Assembly (NCBI RefSeq): GCF_003640395.1
Contig: NZ_RBZQ01000005.1
Span: 350,710-414,709, forward strand
DNA: 64,000 bases
Direction of reading: 5' to 3'
Origin: Stutzerimonas urumqiensis
GTDB lineage: Bacteria > Pseudomonadota > Gammaproteobacteria > Pseudomonadales > Pseudomonadaceae
The notes beneath the pieces were generated by a model. That model was not told where the DNA came from. It did no database searches and saw nothing but the letters and a program-made list of their open reading frames with translations. Below are positions 31,946-41,020 of this stretch, in pieces (positions within the stretch are counted from its first letter, which is position 1; every line of letters starts with the position of its first letter). The translations under genes were made by a program, and so were the position numbers.

Positions 31946-32836
31946 ATGGCAAAAATCGGATTCCTCGGCACCGGCATCATGGGCAAGCCCATGGCCCTCA
32001 ACCTGGCCAACGCCGGCCACAGCCTGTTCCTGTCCACCCACTTCGACGCGGCCCCGGCCGAACTGCTGGAAAAGGGCGCGGTCGCCCTGGCCAACCCGCG
32101 TGAAGTCGCGCAGGAAGCCGAATTCATCGTCGTGATGGTGCCCGACACGCCGCAGGTCGAGGACATCCTCTTCCGCGAGGACGGCGTGGTCCACGGCGTG
32201 GGTTCCGGCAAGGTAGTGATCGACATGAGCTCGATCTCCCCCACCGCCACCAAGCAGTTCGCCGAGAAGATCAAGGCCACCGGCGCGCAATACCTCGACG
32301 CCCCGGTCTCCGGTGGCGAGGTCGGCGCCAAGGCCGCGACCCTGTCGATCATGGTCGGCGGTTGCCCGAACACCTTCGAGCGCGCCCTGCCGCTGTTCCA
32401 GGCAATGGGCAAGAACATCACCCGCGTCGGTGGCAACGGCGACGGCCAGACCGCCAAGGTAGCCAACCAGATCATCGTCGCGCTGAACATCCAGGCGGTG
32501 GCCGAAGCGCTGCTGTTCGCGGCGAAGAACGGCGCCGACCCGGCCAAGGTGCGCGAGGCGCTGATGGGCGGTTTCGCCGGCTCGAAGATTCTCGAAGTGC
32601 ACGGCGAGCGCATGATCAAGGGCACCTTCGATCCGGGCTTCCGCATCAGCCTGCACCAGAAGGACCTGAACCTGGCGCTCTCCGGCGCGCGCGAGCTGGG
32701 CCTCAACCTGCCGAACACCGCCAATGCCCAGCAGGTGTTCAGCACCTGCGCGGCCATCGGCGGCAGCGGCTGGGACCACTCGGCGCTGATAAAGGGCCTG
32801 GAGCACATGGCTAACTTCAACATTCGCGGCGAGTAA
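31946..32836 (+). CDS. glxR: 2-hydroxy-3-oxopropionate reductase (tartronate semialdehyde reductase)
   Basis: A 296-residue NAD(P)-dependent beta-hydroxyacid dehydrogenase that reduces tartronate semialdehyde to D-glycerate. The Rossmann motif is GFLGTGIMGKPMALNLANAGH (residues 5-25). The substrate motif DAPVSGGEVGA and the catalytic Lys171 (GQTAKVANQI) are present. Length and context, third in the glyoxylate operon after gcl and hyi, support the assignment over other family members such as 3-hydroxyisobutyrate dehydrogenase. Confidence 0.93.
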   Translation: MAKIGFLGTGIMGKPMALNLANAGHSLFLSTHFDAAPAELLEKGAVALANPREVAQEAEFIVVMVPDTPQVEDILFREDGVVHGVGSGKVVIDMSSISPTATKQFAEKIKATGAQYLDAPVSGGEVGAKAATLSIMVGGCPNTFERALPLFQAMGKNITRVGGNGDGQTAKVANQIIVALNIQAVAEALLFAAKNGADPAKVREALMGGFAGSKILEVHGERMIKGTFDPGFRISLHQKDLNLALSGARELGLNLPNTANAQQVFSTCAAIGGSGWDHSALIKGLEHMANFNIRGE

Positions 32837-33026
32837 GCCGCAGCCCGACGTGCCAGCGCACGGCTCCATGGGCGCCCCTTCCCGCATTCCCAGGCAGACA
32901 GATGCGGGAAGGGTGACCGCCCGCCAGCCGGCGCCAGCTACCCGAGCAACACCCGGCGGCTTGCCGCCAACCCTTTCGACCGCCCGGCAGGAGGTGTCAC
33001 GGCCCGACTGCCGGGTTGGTCGATTC

Positions 33027-33074
33027 CAGACGTCAGCGCTTGCAAACACTTGCAATGGCGAGCATTGACGTCTG
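33027..33074 (+). repeat. Inverted repeat before ttuD
   Basis: CAGACGTCA (33027-33035) and TGACGTCTG (33066-33074) are exact reverse complements about 30 bases apart. The direct repeat CTTGCAA lies in the loop. It is in the 270-base gap between glxR and ttuD, which holds no gene; it may be an operator or an RNA stem. Confidence 0.4.
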
Positions 33075-33109
33075 CAATCGGCCCTACGCCCAAGAGCCAG
33101 GAGTTCAGC

Positions 33110-34390
33110 ATGACCCTCGACCCGCAGCGCCTGTTGCGCGACCTCTTCGACACCGCGATCGCCGCCGCCCACCCGCGCCAGGTCCTGGCCGACCAGTTGC
33201 CGGCCGACCGCAGCGGGCGGGCGATCGTCATCGGCGCCGGCAAGGCCGCGGCCGCCATGGCGCAGGCGATCGAGGAAGCCTGGGAAGGTGAACTGTCGGG
33301 CCTCGTGGTCACCCGCTACGGGCACGGTGCCGATTGCCGCCGCATCGAAGTGGTCGAGGCGGCGCACCCGGTACCGGACGACGCTGGCGAGCGCGTCGCC
33401 CGTCGCGTGCTGGAACTGGTCAGCAACCTCGAGGAAAGCGACCGGGTGATCTTCCTGCTCTCCGGCGGCGGCTCCTCGCTGCTGGCGCTGCCCGCCGAAG
33501 GCATCTCGCTGTCCGACAAGCAGGCGATCAACAAGGCCCTGCTCAGGTCCGGCGCCCACATCGGCGAGATGAACTGCGTGCGCAAGCACCTCTCGGCGAT
33601 CAAGGGCGGGCGGCTGGCCAAGGCCTGCTGGCCGGCGACCGTCTACACCTACGCCATTTCCGACGTGCCCGGCGACCAGGCGACGGTCATCGCCTCCGGG
33701 CCGACCGTCGCCGACCCGACCACCTCGGCGCAGGCGCTGGAGATTCTCGCCCGCTACGGCATCGAGATTCCCGAGAACGTCCGCGCCTGGCTGAACGACC
33801 CCCGCTCGGAGACCGTCAAGCCGGGCGATCCCTGCCTCTCGCGCAGCCACTTCCAGCTGATCGCCCGTCCGCAGCAGTCCCTCGATGCGGCCGCGCATCG
33901 CGTCCGCGCCGCCGGCCTGACGCCCCTGATCCTCGGCGACCTTGAAGGCGAGGCACGCGAAGTGGCCAAGGTGCACGCGGGCATCGCCCGGCAGATCGCC
34001 CTGCATGGCCAACCGATCGAGCCGCCCTGCGTATTCCTCTCGGGCGGCGAAACCACCGTCACCGTACGCGGCAACGGCCGTGGCGGGCGCAATGCCGAAT
34101 TCCTGCTCGGCCTGACCGAAGCCTTGAATGGCCTGCCCGGCGTCTACGCGCTGGCCGGCGACACCGATGGCATCGACGGCTCGGAAGACAACGCCGGCGC
34201 ACTGATGACCCCGGACAGCCTGGAGCGCGCCGTGGCACGCGGCGTGAGCGCCGCCGAGCGCCTGGCCGACAACGACGGCTACGGCTTTTTCGCCGCGCTC
34301 GACGACCTCATCGTCACCGGCCCGACACGCACCAACGTCAACGATTTCCGCGCAATCCTCGTACTCGAGAGGCACACCGATGACCACTGA
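33110..34390 (+). CDS. ttuD: Glycerate 2-kinase, MOFRL family (TtuD type)
   Basis: A 426-residue glycerate kinase that phosphorylates D-glycerate to 2-phosphoglycerate. Family marks are the nucleotide-binding LSGGGSSLLALPAEG, the central NCVRKHLSAIKGGRL and the C-terminal MOFRL domain with GRGGRNAEFLLGL and ALAGDTDGIDGSEDNAGA. It was once annotated as hydroxypyruvate reductase in tartrate operons; the kinase function is now preferred for the family. I chose the ATG at 33110 because CAGGAG lies 8 bases upstream. It overlaps the pyk start by 11 bases, so the two are translationally linked. Confidence 0.92.
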   Translation: MTLDPQRLLRDLFDTAIAAAHPRQVLADQLPADRSGRAIVIGAGKAAAAMAQAIEEAWEGELSGLVVTRYGHGADCRRIEVVEAAHPVPDDAGERVARRVLELVSNLEESDRVIFLLSGGGSSLLALPAEGISLSDKQAINKALLRSGAHIGEMNCVRKHLSAIKGGRLAKACWPATVYTYAISDVPGDQATVIASGPTVADPTTSAQALEILARYGIEIPENVRAWLNDPRSETVKPGDPCLSRSHFQLIARPQQSLDAAAHRVRAAGLTPLILGDLEGEAREVAKVHAGIARQIALHGQPIEPPCVFLSGGETTVTVRGNGRGGRNAEFLLGLTEALNGLPGVYALAGDTDGIDGSEDNAGALMTPDSLERAVARGVSAAERLADNDGYGFFAALDDLIVTGPTRTNVNDFRAILVLERHTDDH

Positions 34391-35795
34391 CAAGAAAGTC
34401 AAAATCCTCGCCACCCTGGGCCCGGCGATCAAGGGCGCCGAGGACATTCGCCGGCTGGTCGAAGCCGGGGTCAATCTGTTCCGGCTGAACTTCAGCCACG
34501 GCGACCACAGCGATCACGCCGAACGCTATGGCTGGGTGCGGCAGGTCGAAAAGGACCTCGGCCGCCCGATCGGCGTGCTGATGGATCTGCAAGGTCCGAA
34601 GCTGCGCGTCGGCCGCTTCGCCGAGGGCAAGGTGCAACTGGTGCGCGACCAGGCCCTGCGCCTGGACCTGGACCCGACGCCCGGCGACGCCCGTCGGGTA
34701 AACCTGCCCCACCCCGAAATCATCGCCGCGCTGCGGCCGGGCATGAGTCTGCTGCTGGACGACGGCAAGCTGCGCCTCGAGGTGACGGCCAACCACGCCG
34801 ATGCCATCGACACGCGGGTGGTGGTCGGCGGCGAGCTGTCCGACCGCAAGGGCGTCAACGTGCCGGAGGCGGTGCTGGAGCTCAGTCCGCTGACCGAGAA
34901 GGATCGCCGCGACCTGTCGTTCGGCCTGGAGCTGGGGGTCGACTGGGTCGCCCTGTCGTTCGTCCAGCGCCCGCAGGACATCGCCGAGGCGCGCGAGTTG
35001 ATCGGTGACCGCGCGAGCCTCATGGCCAAGATCGAGAAGCCCTCGGCGGTGCGCGAGCTGGAAGCCATCGCCCGCCTGTGCGACGCGATCATGGTGGCGC
35101 GCGGCGACCTCGGCGTGGAGGTGCCGGCCGAGAACGTGCCGCGCATCCAGAAGCAGATCGTCCGCGCCTGCCGCCAGCTCGGGCGCCCGGTGGTCGTGGC
35201 CACCCAGATGCTCGAATCGATGCGCTTCTCCCCGGCGCCGACCCGCGCCGAGGTCACCGACGTGGCCAACGCCGTGGCCGAAGGTGCCGACGCGGTGATG
35301 CTTTCGGCCGAGACCGCCTCGGGCGACTACCCGCTGGAAGCCGTGAGCATCATGAGCAAGATCATCCGCCAGGTCGAAAGCGGGCCGGACTACCAGGCGC
35401 AGCTCGACGTGGCCCGGCCACAGGCCGAAGCCACCGTGCCGGACGCCATCAGCTGCGCGGTGCGCCGGGTCAGCGGCATCCTGCCGGTGGCGGCGCTGGT
35501 GAACTACACCGAGTCGGGCAGTTCCAGCCTGCGCGCCTCGCGCGAGCGACCGCACGCACCGATCCTCAGCCTGACGCCGAACCTCGCGACCGCGCGCAAG
35601 CTGACGCTGGCCTGGGGCGTGTACTCGGTGGTGCATCCCCGCCTGCAGGACATGGAAGCCATCTGCCGCAACGCGCTGGAACTGGCGCGCGAACAGAACA
35701 TGGCCCGCTCGGGCGATACCGTGATCATCACCGCCGGCGTACCGCTCGGCCAGCCCGGTTCGACCAACAGCCTGCGCATCGAGACCCTCGCCTGA
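34380..35795 (+). CDS. pyk: Pyruvate kinase
   Basis: A 471-residue glycolytic enzyme that converts phosphoenolpyruvate and ADP to pyruvate and ATP. The N-terminal KILATLGPAIKGAEDIRRLVEAGVNLFRLNFSHG, the active-site AKIEKPSAVREL with its lysine, and MVARGDLGVEVPAENVP are all intact. The C-terminal regulatory domain is complete (VIITAGVPLGQPGSTNSLRI). In P. aeruginosa the copy in this operon is called pykF; pseudomonads carry a second, pykA. Placement behind ttuD channels glyoxylate carbon to pyruvate. A GC-rich hairpin without a T run follows at 35803-35821. Confidence 0.95.
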   Translation: MTTDKKVKILATLGPAIKGAEDIRRLVEAGVNLFRLNFSHGDHSDHAERYGWVRQVEKDLGRPIGVLMDLQGPKLRVGRFAEGKVQLVRDQALRLDLDPTPGDARRVNLPHPEIIAALRPGMSLLLDDGKLRLEVTANHADAIDTRVVVGGELSDRKGVNVPEAVLELSPLTEKDRRDLSFGLELGVDWVALSFVQRPQDIAEARELIGDRASLMAKIEKPSAVRELEAIARLCDAIMVARGDLGVEVPAENVPRIQKQIVRACRQLGRPVVVATQMLESMRFSPAPTRAEVTDVANAVAEGADAVMLSAETASGDYPLEAVSIMSKIIRQVESGPDYQAQLDVARPQAEATVPDAISCAVRRVSGILPVAALVNYTESGSSSLRASRERPHAPILSLTPNLATARKLTLAWGVYSVVHPRLQDMEAICRNALELAREQNMARSGDTVIITAGVPLGQPGSTNSLRIETLA

Positions 35796-35841
35796 ACCCT
35801 GAGCCCCGCCCCGAGCGGGGCGCCACTGCCCGACCTGACCC

Positions 35842-36726
35842 ATGCCCGCCTCCCTGCACTGGCTGCTGACCGCCGTCCTCAACGGTTTCAGCCAGATTTT
35901 CCTGCTGGTCCATCCCGTCTGCGGTGCACTGCTCCTGCTCGCCTTCGCCATCGGCGCCCCGATGTTGCTGATCGGTGCCCTGCTCGGCACGCTCGTCGCC
36001 ACCCTCGGCGCCTGGCGGCTGGGTTACGGACGGCGCGACATCGGCGAAGGCCTGTACGGCTACAACGCCGCGCTGCTGGGTGCGCTGCTCACGCTCACGC
36101 TGGGGGTGACGGTGCTGGCGCTGGCGCTGACCGTGATCGGCGCGTGGCTGACGGCCTTGATGCAGGCCTGGTGGTTGCGTGCACGGCAGCGCGGGCCCTG
36201 GCCGCCGGCCTACACGCTCGCGTTCGTCCTGCTCGGCGTGCTGGCAGTGCAATCGCTCCAGGCGCTGGGACTGGTGCCGCCAACAGTGGTTGCCGTCCCC
36301 ATAGCCGACGGCTGGACCGCATGGCCCGTGGCGATCGTTCGCGGCGTGGGGCAGGTGATCTTTCTCGACCATGCCCTCGCCGGGTTATGTGTGCTGCTGG
36401 CCCTCGGCGTTGCCGATCGGGCGGCACTGGGCTGGGCATTGGCCGGCTCCGCCCTCGGACTGGCGCTGGCCCTGGCGATGCAGCTACCGACGGCGCCGCT
36501 GCTGAGCGGACTGGCAGGCTACAACGGCGCGCTGATTGCGCTCGTCCTGCGCGGTCTGCCGGGCGGGCGGCTGATGCTGCTGCCGGGCGTCGCGCTCGGC
36601 CTGCTGATGCAGCAGGGCCTACTGCTGCTCGGGCTCGCGCCGCTCACCCTGCCCTTCATCCTGTGCGGATGGCTGGCACAACTGGCACGACGCCTCACCC
36701 GCCCCGACCGCCTCCGCGCGCGCTGA
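35842..36726 (+). CDS. Urea transporter (UT family)
   Basis: A 294-residue polytopic membrane protein made of two similar halves, each with a GLYGYNAALLG / GLAGYNGALIAL motif. The second half ends in the family stretch LTLPFILCGWL. These are the two-fold repeated pore halves of the UT/SLC14-type urea channel. It follows pyk by 46 bases on the same strand and may be the last gene of the operon. Urea and glyoxylate are both products of purine (allantoate) breakdown, which would explain the pairing; this is inference. No urease genes are in the window. Confidence 0.82.
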   Translation: MPASLHWLLTAVLNGFSQIFLLVHPVCGALLLLAFAIGAPMLLIGALLGTLVATLGAWRLGYGRRDIGEGLYGYNAALLGALLTLTLGVTVLALALTVIGAWLTALMQAWWLRARQRGPWPPAYTLAFVLLGVLAVQSLQALGLVPPTVVAVPIADGWTAWPVAIVRGVGQVIFLDHALAGLCVLLALGVADRAALGWALAGSALGLALALAMQLPTAPLLSGLAGYNGALIALVLRGLPGGRLMLLPGVALGLLMQQGLLLLGLAPLTLPFILCGWLAQLARRLTRPDRLRAR

Positions 36727-36728
36727 AC

Positions 36729-36953
36729 TCAGCCCTTGGTGGCACGCGGGTCCTGGTCGCGCGGGTAGGTCCGCTCTTCCTTGATCTGCCCGTCGGTGCC
36801 GTGGATCTTCACCGAACCGACGCGCAGCTTCATGTAGTCGCGCGTCTCCTGGACGACCTCGTCCTGCGTCCGCGCCTCGATCAGGACGCGCTCGTCGCCC
36901 TCTTCCTTGAGTACCCAGCGGTTCTGGTCCTGTGTGATGTGATAGTTCTGCAT
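36729..36953 (-). CDS. DUF2188-family small protein
   Basis: A 74-residue soluble protein with the DUF2188 layout: aromatic N-terminal strand (NYHITQDQNRWVLKEEGDERVLIEA), a helix (TQDEVVQETRDYMKLR) and a C-terminal strand VGSVKIHGTDGQIKEERTYPRDQDP. The family has no known function and is often found with stress genes; here the KGG gene is 200 bases away on the opposite strand. The ribosome site GAGGAAGG precedes the ATG. Confidence 0.75.
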   Translation of the reverse strand: MQNYHITQDQNRWVLKEEGDERVLIEARTQDEVVQETRDYMKLRVGSVKIHGTDGQIKEERTYPRDQDPRATKG

Positions 36954-37065
36954 GGTCCTTCCTCGGATTTACAACCTGTGCGTTAGAACAACGGCACGAT
37001 CGGGCGTTCGCAAACTTTCGTTATTTCGGCAACTAACCATTCGTCAGCCGCTTGGCTGGCTATAT

Positions 37066-37094
37066 GAACTACCGCCGTTAGCTGGCGCTCTGTA
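37066..37094 (+). promoter_or_regulatory. AlgU/RpoE-type promoter candidate for the KGG gene
   Basis: GAACTA, 17 bases, then TCTGTA; the AlgU (sigma22) consensus is GAACTT-N16/17-TCTGA. It lies about 60 bases upstream of the KGG start codon. One mismatch in each box. Confidence 0.5.
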
Positions 37095-37154
37095 ATCATG
37101 AAACCGGCAACTAATTACCGGCTTCGCGTCTAAATCCATCGAGGAGAAAAAGAC

Positions 37155-37325
37155 ATGGCTAACAAGAACCCCGGCAACTTCGCCAACGACCGTGAAAAGG
37201 CTTCCGAAGCAGGTCGCAAGGGCGGCCATAACAGCGGGGGCAACTTCGCGAACGATCGGGAAAAAGCCGCTGAAGCCGGCCGCAAAGGCGGTCAGCACAG
37301 CCACGGCGGTGGCCGCAAGAGCTGA
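37155..37325 (+). CDS. KGG-repeat stress-induced small protein
   Basis: A 56-residue hydrophilic protein made of two near-identical repeats: GNFANDREKASEAGRKGGH and NFANDREKAAEAGRKGGQ, then HSHGGGRKS. This is the KGG / con-10-like family (as in E. coli YciG), which is linked to stress and stationary phase and is predicted to be disordered. The start is set by GAGGAG 9 bases upstream. A strong terminator follows. The upstream AlgU-like promoter would fit envelope-stress induction. Confidence 0.92.
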   Translation: MANKNPGNFANDREKASEAGRKGGHNSGGNFANDREKAAEAGRKGGQHSHGGGRKS

Positions 37326-37338
37326 TTTCGCCGCCGCT

Positions 37339-37377
37339 AAAAAGGGCAGGAGCCGCGTTAACGCTCCTGCCCTTTTT
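37339..37377 (+). terminator. Intrinsic terminator after the KGG gene
   Basis: AAAAAGGGCAGGAGC pairs with GCTCCTGCCCTTTTT across a nine-base loop, giving a perfect 15-pair stem with A and T runs on both sides, so it could work on both strands. Confidence 0.9.
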
Positions 37378-37492
37378 ATATATGCGCGATTACTTCGGCA
37401 GAGGATCAGTTAGCCAACTAACTTTTTCCAACTAGACTTTGCCAACTAACAGCGCTGCGCCATATATCGGCCAGTTATTTCAGGGCATCCCT

Positions 37493-37672
37493 ATGAAACA
37501 ACCTGCCAACTCCACCGAACCGATGAATCCCGGCGACGAAGCACCGGCGGGTACGCCCGGCACTGGCGAAAACATCTGCCCCGCCTGCAATGGCACCGGC
37601 AGGCTCAATGGCGAACCATGCGAACACTGCGGCGGCAGCGGGCGCGTCATCGAAGGCATCGGCGGTGCCTGA
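37493..37672 (+). CDS. Small DnaJ-type zinc-finger protein
   Basis: A 59-residue protein with two CxxCxGxG units: CPACNGTGRL and CEHCGGSGRV. Together they can bind one zinc ion, as in the cysteine-rich domain of DnaJ. The N-terminal half (KQPANSTEPMNPGDEAPAGTPG) is low-complexity. Similar mini-proteins occur in Pseudomonas and are usually unnamed. The ribosome site is poor (CAGGGCATCCCT), so the start is moderately sure. It lies between the KGG gene and pncB on the same strand; a link to protein folding or redox stress is only a guess. Confidence 0.7.
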   Translation: MKQPANSTEPMNPGDEAPAGTPGTGENICPACNGTGRLNGEPCEHCGGSGRVIEGIGGA

Positions 37673-37703
37673 TCTCGCCGACGCATCGCGCCTGTGAGCC
37701 ATC

Positions 37704-38906
37704 GTGCCCGTGAGCCGAAGCGCATTCGCCGATCCCATCCTCGCCAGCCTGCTCGACACCGACTTCTACAAGTTGACGATGATGCAGGCCGTGTTGCACC
37801 ACTACCCGGACGCCGAGGTCGAGTGGGCGTTCCGCTGCCGTACCGACGAGGACCTGAGCCCCTACCTTCCGGCCATCCGTGAGCAGCTCGAGGCGCTGGC
37901 CAGGCTGCGCGCCACGCCGCAAGAGCTGGCCTTTCTCGAAGCCATCCCCTTCATGCGCGCGGATTTCATCCGGTTTCTCGGCCTGTTCCGGTTCGACCTG
38001 CGCTACCTGCACCTGGCCGTCGAGCATGGCGAACTGACCCTTCGACTCGCCGGGCCCTGGCTGCACGTCATTCTGTTCGAGGTCCCGCTGCTGGCCATCA
38101 TCAGCGAGGTGCGCAATCGCGCTCGCTATCCCGAGGCCACTCTGGAGCAGGCAGCCGAGCGCCTGGACGAGAAATGCCGCTGGCTGGCCGAGCAGGCGGA
38201 CGAGGCGACGCTCGCCGACCTGCGGGTCGCCGACTTCGGGACTCGGCGACGCTTCTCGCGCGCGGTTCACGGCGTGGTGGTCGAGCGGTTGAAGGACAGC
38301 TTTCCCGGCTGCTTCGTCGGGACCAGCAACGTGCACCTGGCCCGCACGCTCGGGCTCAAGCCGATGGGGACCATGGCCCACGAATGGATCATGGCGCATC
38401 AGCAGCTCGGCCCGCGACTGGTGGACAGCCAGAGCGCCGCGCTCGATTGCTGGGTGCGCGAGTACCGCGGCGCGCTCGGCATCGCGCTGACCGACTGCAT
38501 CACGATGGATGCCTTCCTGCGGGATTTCGATCTGTACTTCGCCAAGCTGTTCGATGGCCTGCGACACGATTCGGGCGATCCGCTGGTCTGGGCGGAAAAG
38601 GCGATCGCCCATTACGAACGGCTGGGCATCGATGCACGTACGCGCACCTTGGTGTTTTCCGACGCGCTGGACTTCGCCAAGACGCTGCGCATCCACCGCG
38701 CGCTGGCCGGACGGGTACGCACCAGCTTCGGCATCGGCACCTACCTGACCTGCGACCTGCCGGGTGTCGCGCCGCCGAACATGGTGATCAAGATGACCCA
38801 TTGCAGCGGCCAGCCGGTCGCCAAGCTGTCCGACTCACCGGGCAAGACGATGTGCACCGACCCGGCGTTCGTCAGTTACCTCAAGCACGTTTTCCAGGTC
38901 GATTAG
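37704..38906 (+). CDS. pncB: Nicotinate phosphoribosyltransferase
   Basis: A 400-residue enzyme of the Preiss-Handler NAD salvage route that makes nicotinate mononucleotide from nicotinate and PRPP. Family features: [20 protein letters not shown] at the N-terminus, [31 protein letters not shown], and [14 protein letters not shown] near residue 290. The start is a GTG at 37704 (or 37710); the homologous part begins about residue 5. In P. aeruginosa a second copy, pncB2, lies near the mexVW/groE block, and this may be its counterpart. The end overlaps the end of the PhoD-like gene by four bases. Confidence 0.95.
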   Translation: MPVSRSAFADPILASLLDTDFYKLTMMQAVLHHYPDAEVEWAFRCRTDEDLSPYLPAIREQLEALARLRATPQELAFLEAIPFMRADFIRFLGLFRFDLRYLHLAVEHGELTLRLAGPWLHVILFEVPLLAIISEVRNRARYPEATLEQAAERLDEKCRWLAEQADEATLADLRVADFGTRRRFSRAVHGVVVERLKDSFPGCFVGTSNVHLARTLGLKPMGTMAHEWIMAHQQLGPRLVDSQSAALDCWVREYRGALGIALTDCITMDAFLRDFDLYFAKLFDGLRHDSGDPLVWAEKAIAHYERLGIDARTRTLVFSDALDFAKTLRIHRALAGRVRTSFGIGTYLTCDLPGVAPPNMVIKMTHCSGQPVAKLSDSPGKTMCTDPAFVSYLKHVFQVD

Positions 38907-40813
38907 CGATCGGTCCCGCTGAACAGCGTGGGCCCCGAGCCGTCGGCGTTGAGCTGGGCGATGCGCACCGGCGTGCCCGCTTCGTCCAGTTCCAGCCAGC
39001 CGATGCCGGCACCGTTCCACAGGCGTTCGCCCGCGCGGCTGCGGTCCGGGATGCGCGGCACGACTTCCAGGCGCCGGCGCTTGGTCATCCAGTTCAGCGG
39101 CGAGCGGGGCGAATAGAGCCAGCGATTGAGTCGGTCGAACCAGTCCAGCAAGCGCGGCGGAAATTCGTTCTTCACACCGCTGCTGGTGATCTGCCAGATC
39201 CGCGGGCCCTCGCGACGGCCGCGCAAGTGGATTTCGTAGACGAAGGAGTAATGCACGTCGCCGGAGAGAATCACGTAGCGTCCCGGCGTGCGCGAGTGAC
39301 GGAAGATGTTGAGCATCACGTGCGCCGCGCCCCGGTGCGCCATCCAGTTTTCCGCATCGACCAGCAAGGGATGGCCGGCCCAGGTGAACAGCCGCTGGAT
39401 CGCCTCGATCAGCTTGACGCCGAACATCGGCGCCGGCGAGACAATGATCACCGACGGTTTGTCGAGCAGCGCCTGCTGGAATTCCGACAGGGCCTCCCAG
39501 TCCATCAGGCCGGACGGACGACTCAGCCGGCTCTCGCTGCGCCATCGGCGCGTGCGGGTATCGAGCACCACCACCGGCGGCTGGGTATCGAGCGCGTAGC
39601 CCCAGCCCGGATGCGCCAGCACCGCATCGACGAGTTCATCGTGCGCCACGCAATCCAGCCGGCCGGCGGCGTCGACCCGCCCGCTCAGCCCGGCGACGCG
39701 ATCGAGTAACGGCCGGTAGCGCTCCGGCTCGTTGCCCGCGCCCTGGCACAGCAGGTAGGCGATCAGCGCGTTGCCGATGATCCGCCGCGAAAACGGGTGG
39801 CCGTAGGCGCTCTCTTCCCAGCGCGCCGAGAGGTTCCAGTCGTCAGTGATGTCATGGTCATCGAAGATCATGGCCACCGGAATCTGCGCAAGCGCGCGCG
39901 CCACGTTCGGCAAGCCGTCGCTGAAACGCTTCACGCAGATCGCTTCCCGCGCGTAGCGTGCCGCCTCTTCAGCAGGCAGCTCGGGCGGTTGCGGATCGAT
40001 CAGCGACCAGGGTACCGGCGACCACGCCAGCAGGTAGAGGGCGATCACTTCGCCAAGCGTGACGAGATGGTTCTGGCCGTGGCTGGTGGTGAACACCGGC
40101 TTCTCGACGCCACCGAAGAACCGCTCGCGCAGCGCCTCGGTGGACTCGAACGCCGGCAGCAGGCTCTCGCGGCCATAGTAAGACGCCGGGTGTCGGTAGA
40201 GCGCATCGCTGTCGTCGACCACCGCGCCGCGCAAGCATTCGCCATACAGGCCGAGCCGGCCGATCAGCGCGTGGATGGCCGCCAGCATCGGGCCGGCGAC
40301 GTCATCGGCGTAGACCTGGTCGCCCGTCATCAGCAGCAACCCCGGCCGCTCGGTCGGCCGATCGCGCGTCTGGGTGAGCACGCGATCCACCTCCAGCAGG
40401 CCATCGGCCGCCGGATGATGCGGTTTGCGGCAGGAGCCATGCAGCAGGCGATCCAGGCGCGACCGAATGACGAACGCCGGCAGCTGGCCGTCGGTGAGCA
40501 GGTGCGGCGCCCACGCCGCGATCCCTTGCCCCGAGGCGAGCCGCAGGTCGTATTCGATCAGGCAGTCTTCCGGCAAGGGCTCGCCCAGCGGCAGGTCGAT
40601 CAGGTGCAGGCAAAGGTGCCGGCCCAGCACGATGCGCTGGCAGTGATCGCCGAGCGGCAGGCACCGCTCGGCCGACTGGCCATCCCTGGGGAACAGGTTC
40701 AGGTCGAGCGCCAGCGGTGCCGAGCCCACCAGCCAGAGCACCAGTCGGTCACGGCGCGCCTGACGAAGGATCGGACCGGCCAGCACCGGCGGCAGTGGCT
40801 CGGTGCCGTTCAT
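38903..40813 (-). CDS. PhoD-like alkaline phosphatase family protein
   Basis: A 636-residue metallophosphatase-fold protein. Metal-ligand motifs are [12 protein letters not shown] (about residue 163), [13 protein letters not shown] (about 315) and [10 protein letters not shown] (about 526). PhoD enzymes hydrolyse phosphomono- or diesters with Fe/Ca centres and are normally exported by Tat. This one has no signal peptide ([22 protein letters not shown]), so it is probably cytoplasmic and belongs to the PhoD-like group of unclear substrate. Length is normal for that group. No PHO box or phosphate genes are adjacent. Confidence 0.82.
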   Translation of the reverse strand: MNGTEPLPPVLAGPILRQARRDRLVLWLVGSAPLALDLNLFPRDGQSAERCLPLGDHCQRIVLGRHLCLHLIDLPLGEPLPEDCLIEYDLRLASGQGIAAWAPHLLTDGQLPAFVIRSRLDRLLHGSCRKPHHPAADGLLEVDRVLTQTRDRPTERPGLLLMTGDQVYADDVAGPMLAAIHALIGRLGLYGECLRGAVVDDSDALYRHPASYYGRESLLPAFESTEALRERFFGGVEKPVFTTSHGQNHLVTLGEVIALYLLAWSPVPWSLIDPQPPELPAEEAARYAREAICVKRFSDGLPNVARALAQIPVAMIFDDHDITDDWNLSARWEESAYGHPFSRRIIGNALIAYLLCQGAGNEPERYRPLLDRVAGLSGRVDAAGRLDCVAHDELVDAVLAHPGWGYALDTQPPVVVLDTRTRRWRSESRLSRPSGLMDWEALSEFQQALLDKPSVIIVSPAPMFGVKLIEAIQRLFTWAGHPLLVDAENWMAHRGAAHVMLNIFRHSRTPGRYVILSGDVHYSFVYEIHLRGRREGPRIWQITSSGVKNEFPPRLLDWFDRLNRWLYSPRSPLNWMTKRRRLEVVPRIPDRSRAGERLWNGAGIGWLELDEAGTPVRIAQLNADGSGPTLFSGTDR

Positions 40814-41020
40814 GGCAACTCGTCGCGGCTCGGCATCGCGGGCATATCCGGCCCCGCGGGGCGCCTGTCGACACCGAGGCCAGCAGCGGAAGGTCGCAGA
40901 TGGATGCGCGATAGATGAAGGATCAGGGCGTCGACTCCAGCTGAACAGGGCTGCGCAGGGCGCAGGCGGCGGTGGCTTGGAGGGCGCTGCCGGCCGTTGG
41001 TTCGGCCGGCGCGCGTGGGA

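Larger units (their letters stand above)
37030..37450. repeat. AT-richer patch with repeated (G)CAACTAAC motifs
   Basis: The heptamer-like core CAACTAA/G recurs at about 37030, 37109, 37413, 37426 and 37443, with inverted GTTAG copies at about 37078 and 37407. The copies flank the KGG gene on both sides. Base composition in the gaps is clearly less GC-rich than in neighbouring genes. Confidence 0.5.
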
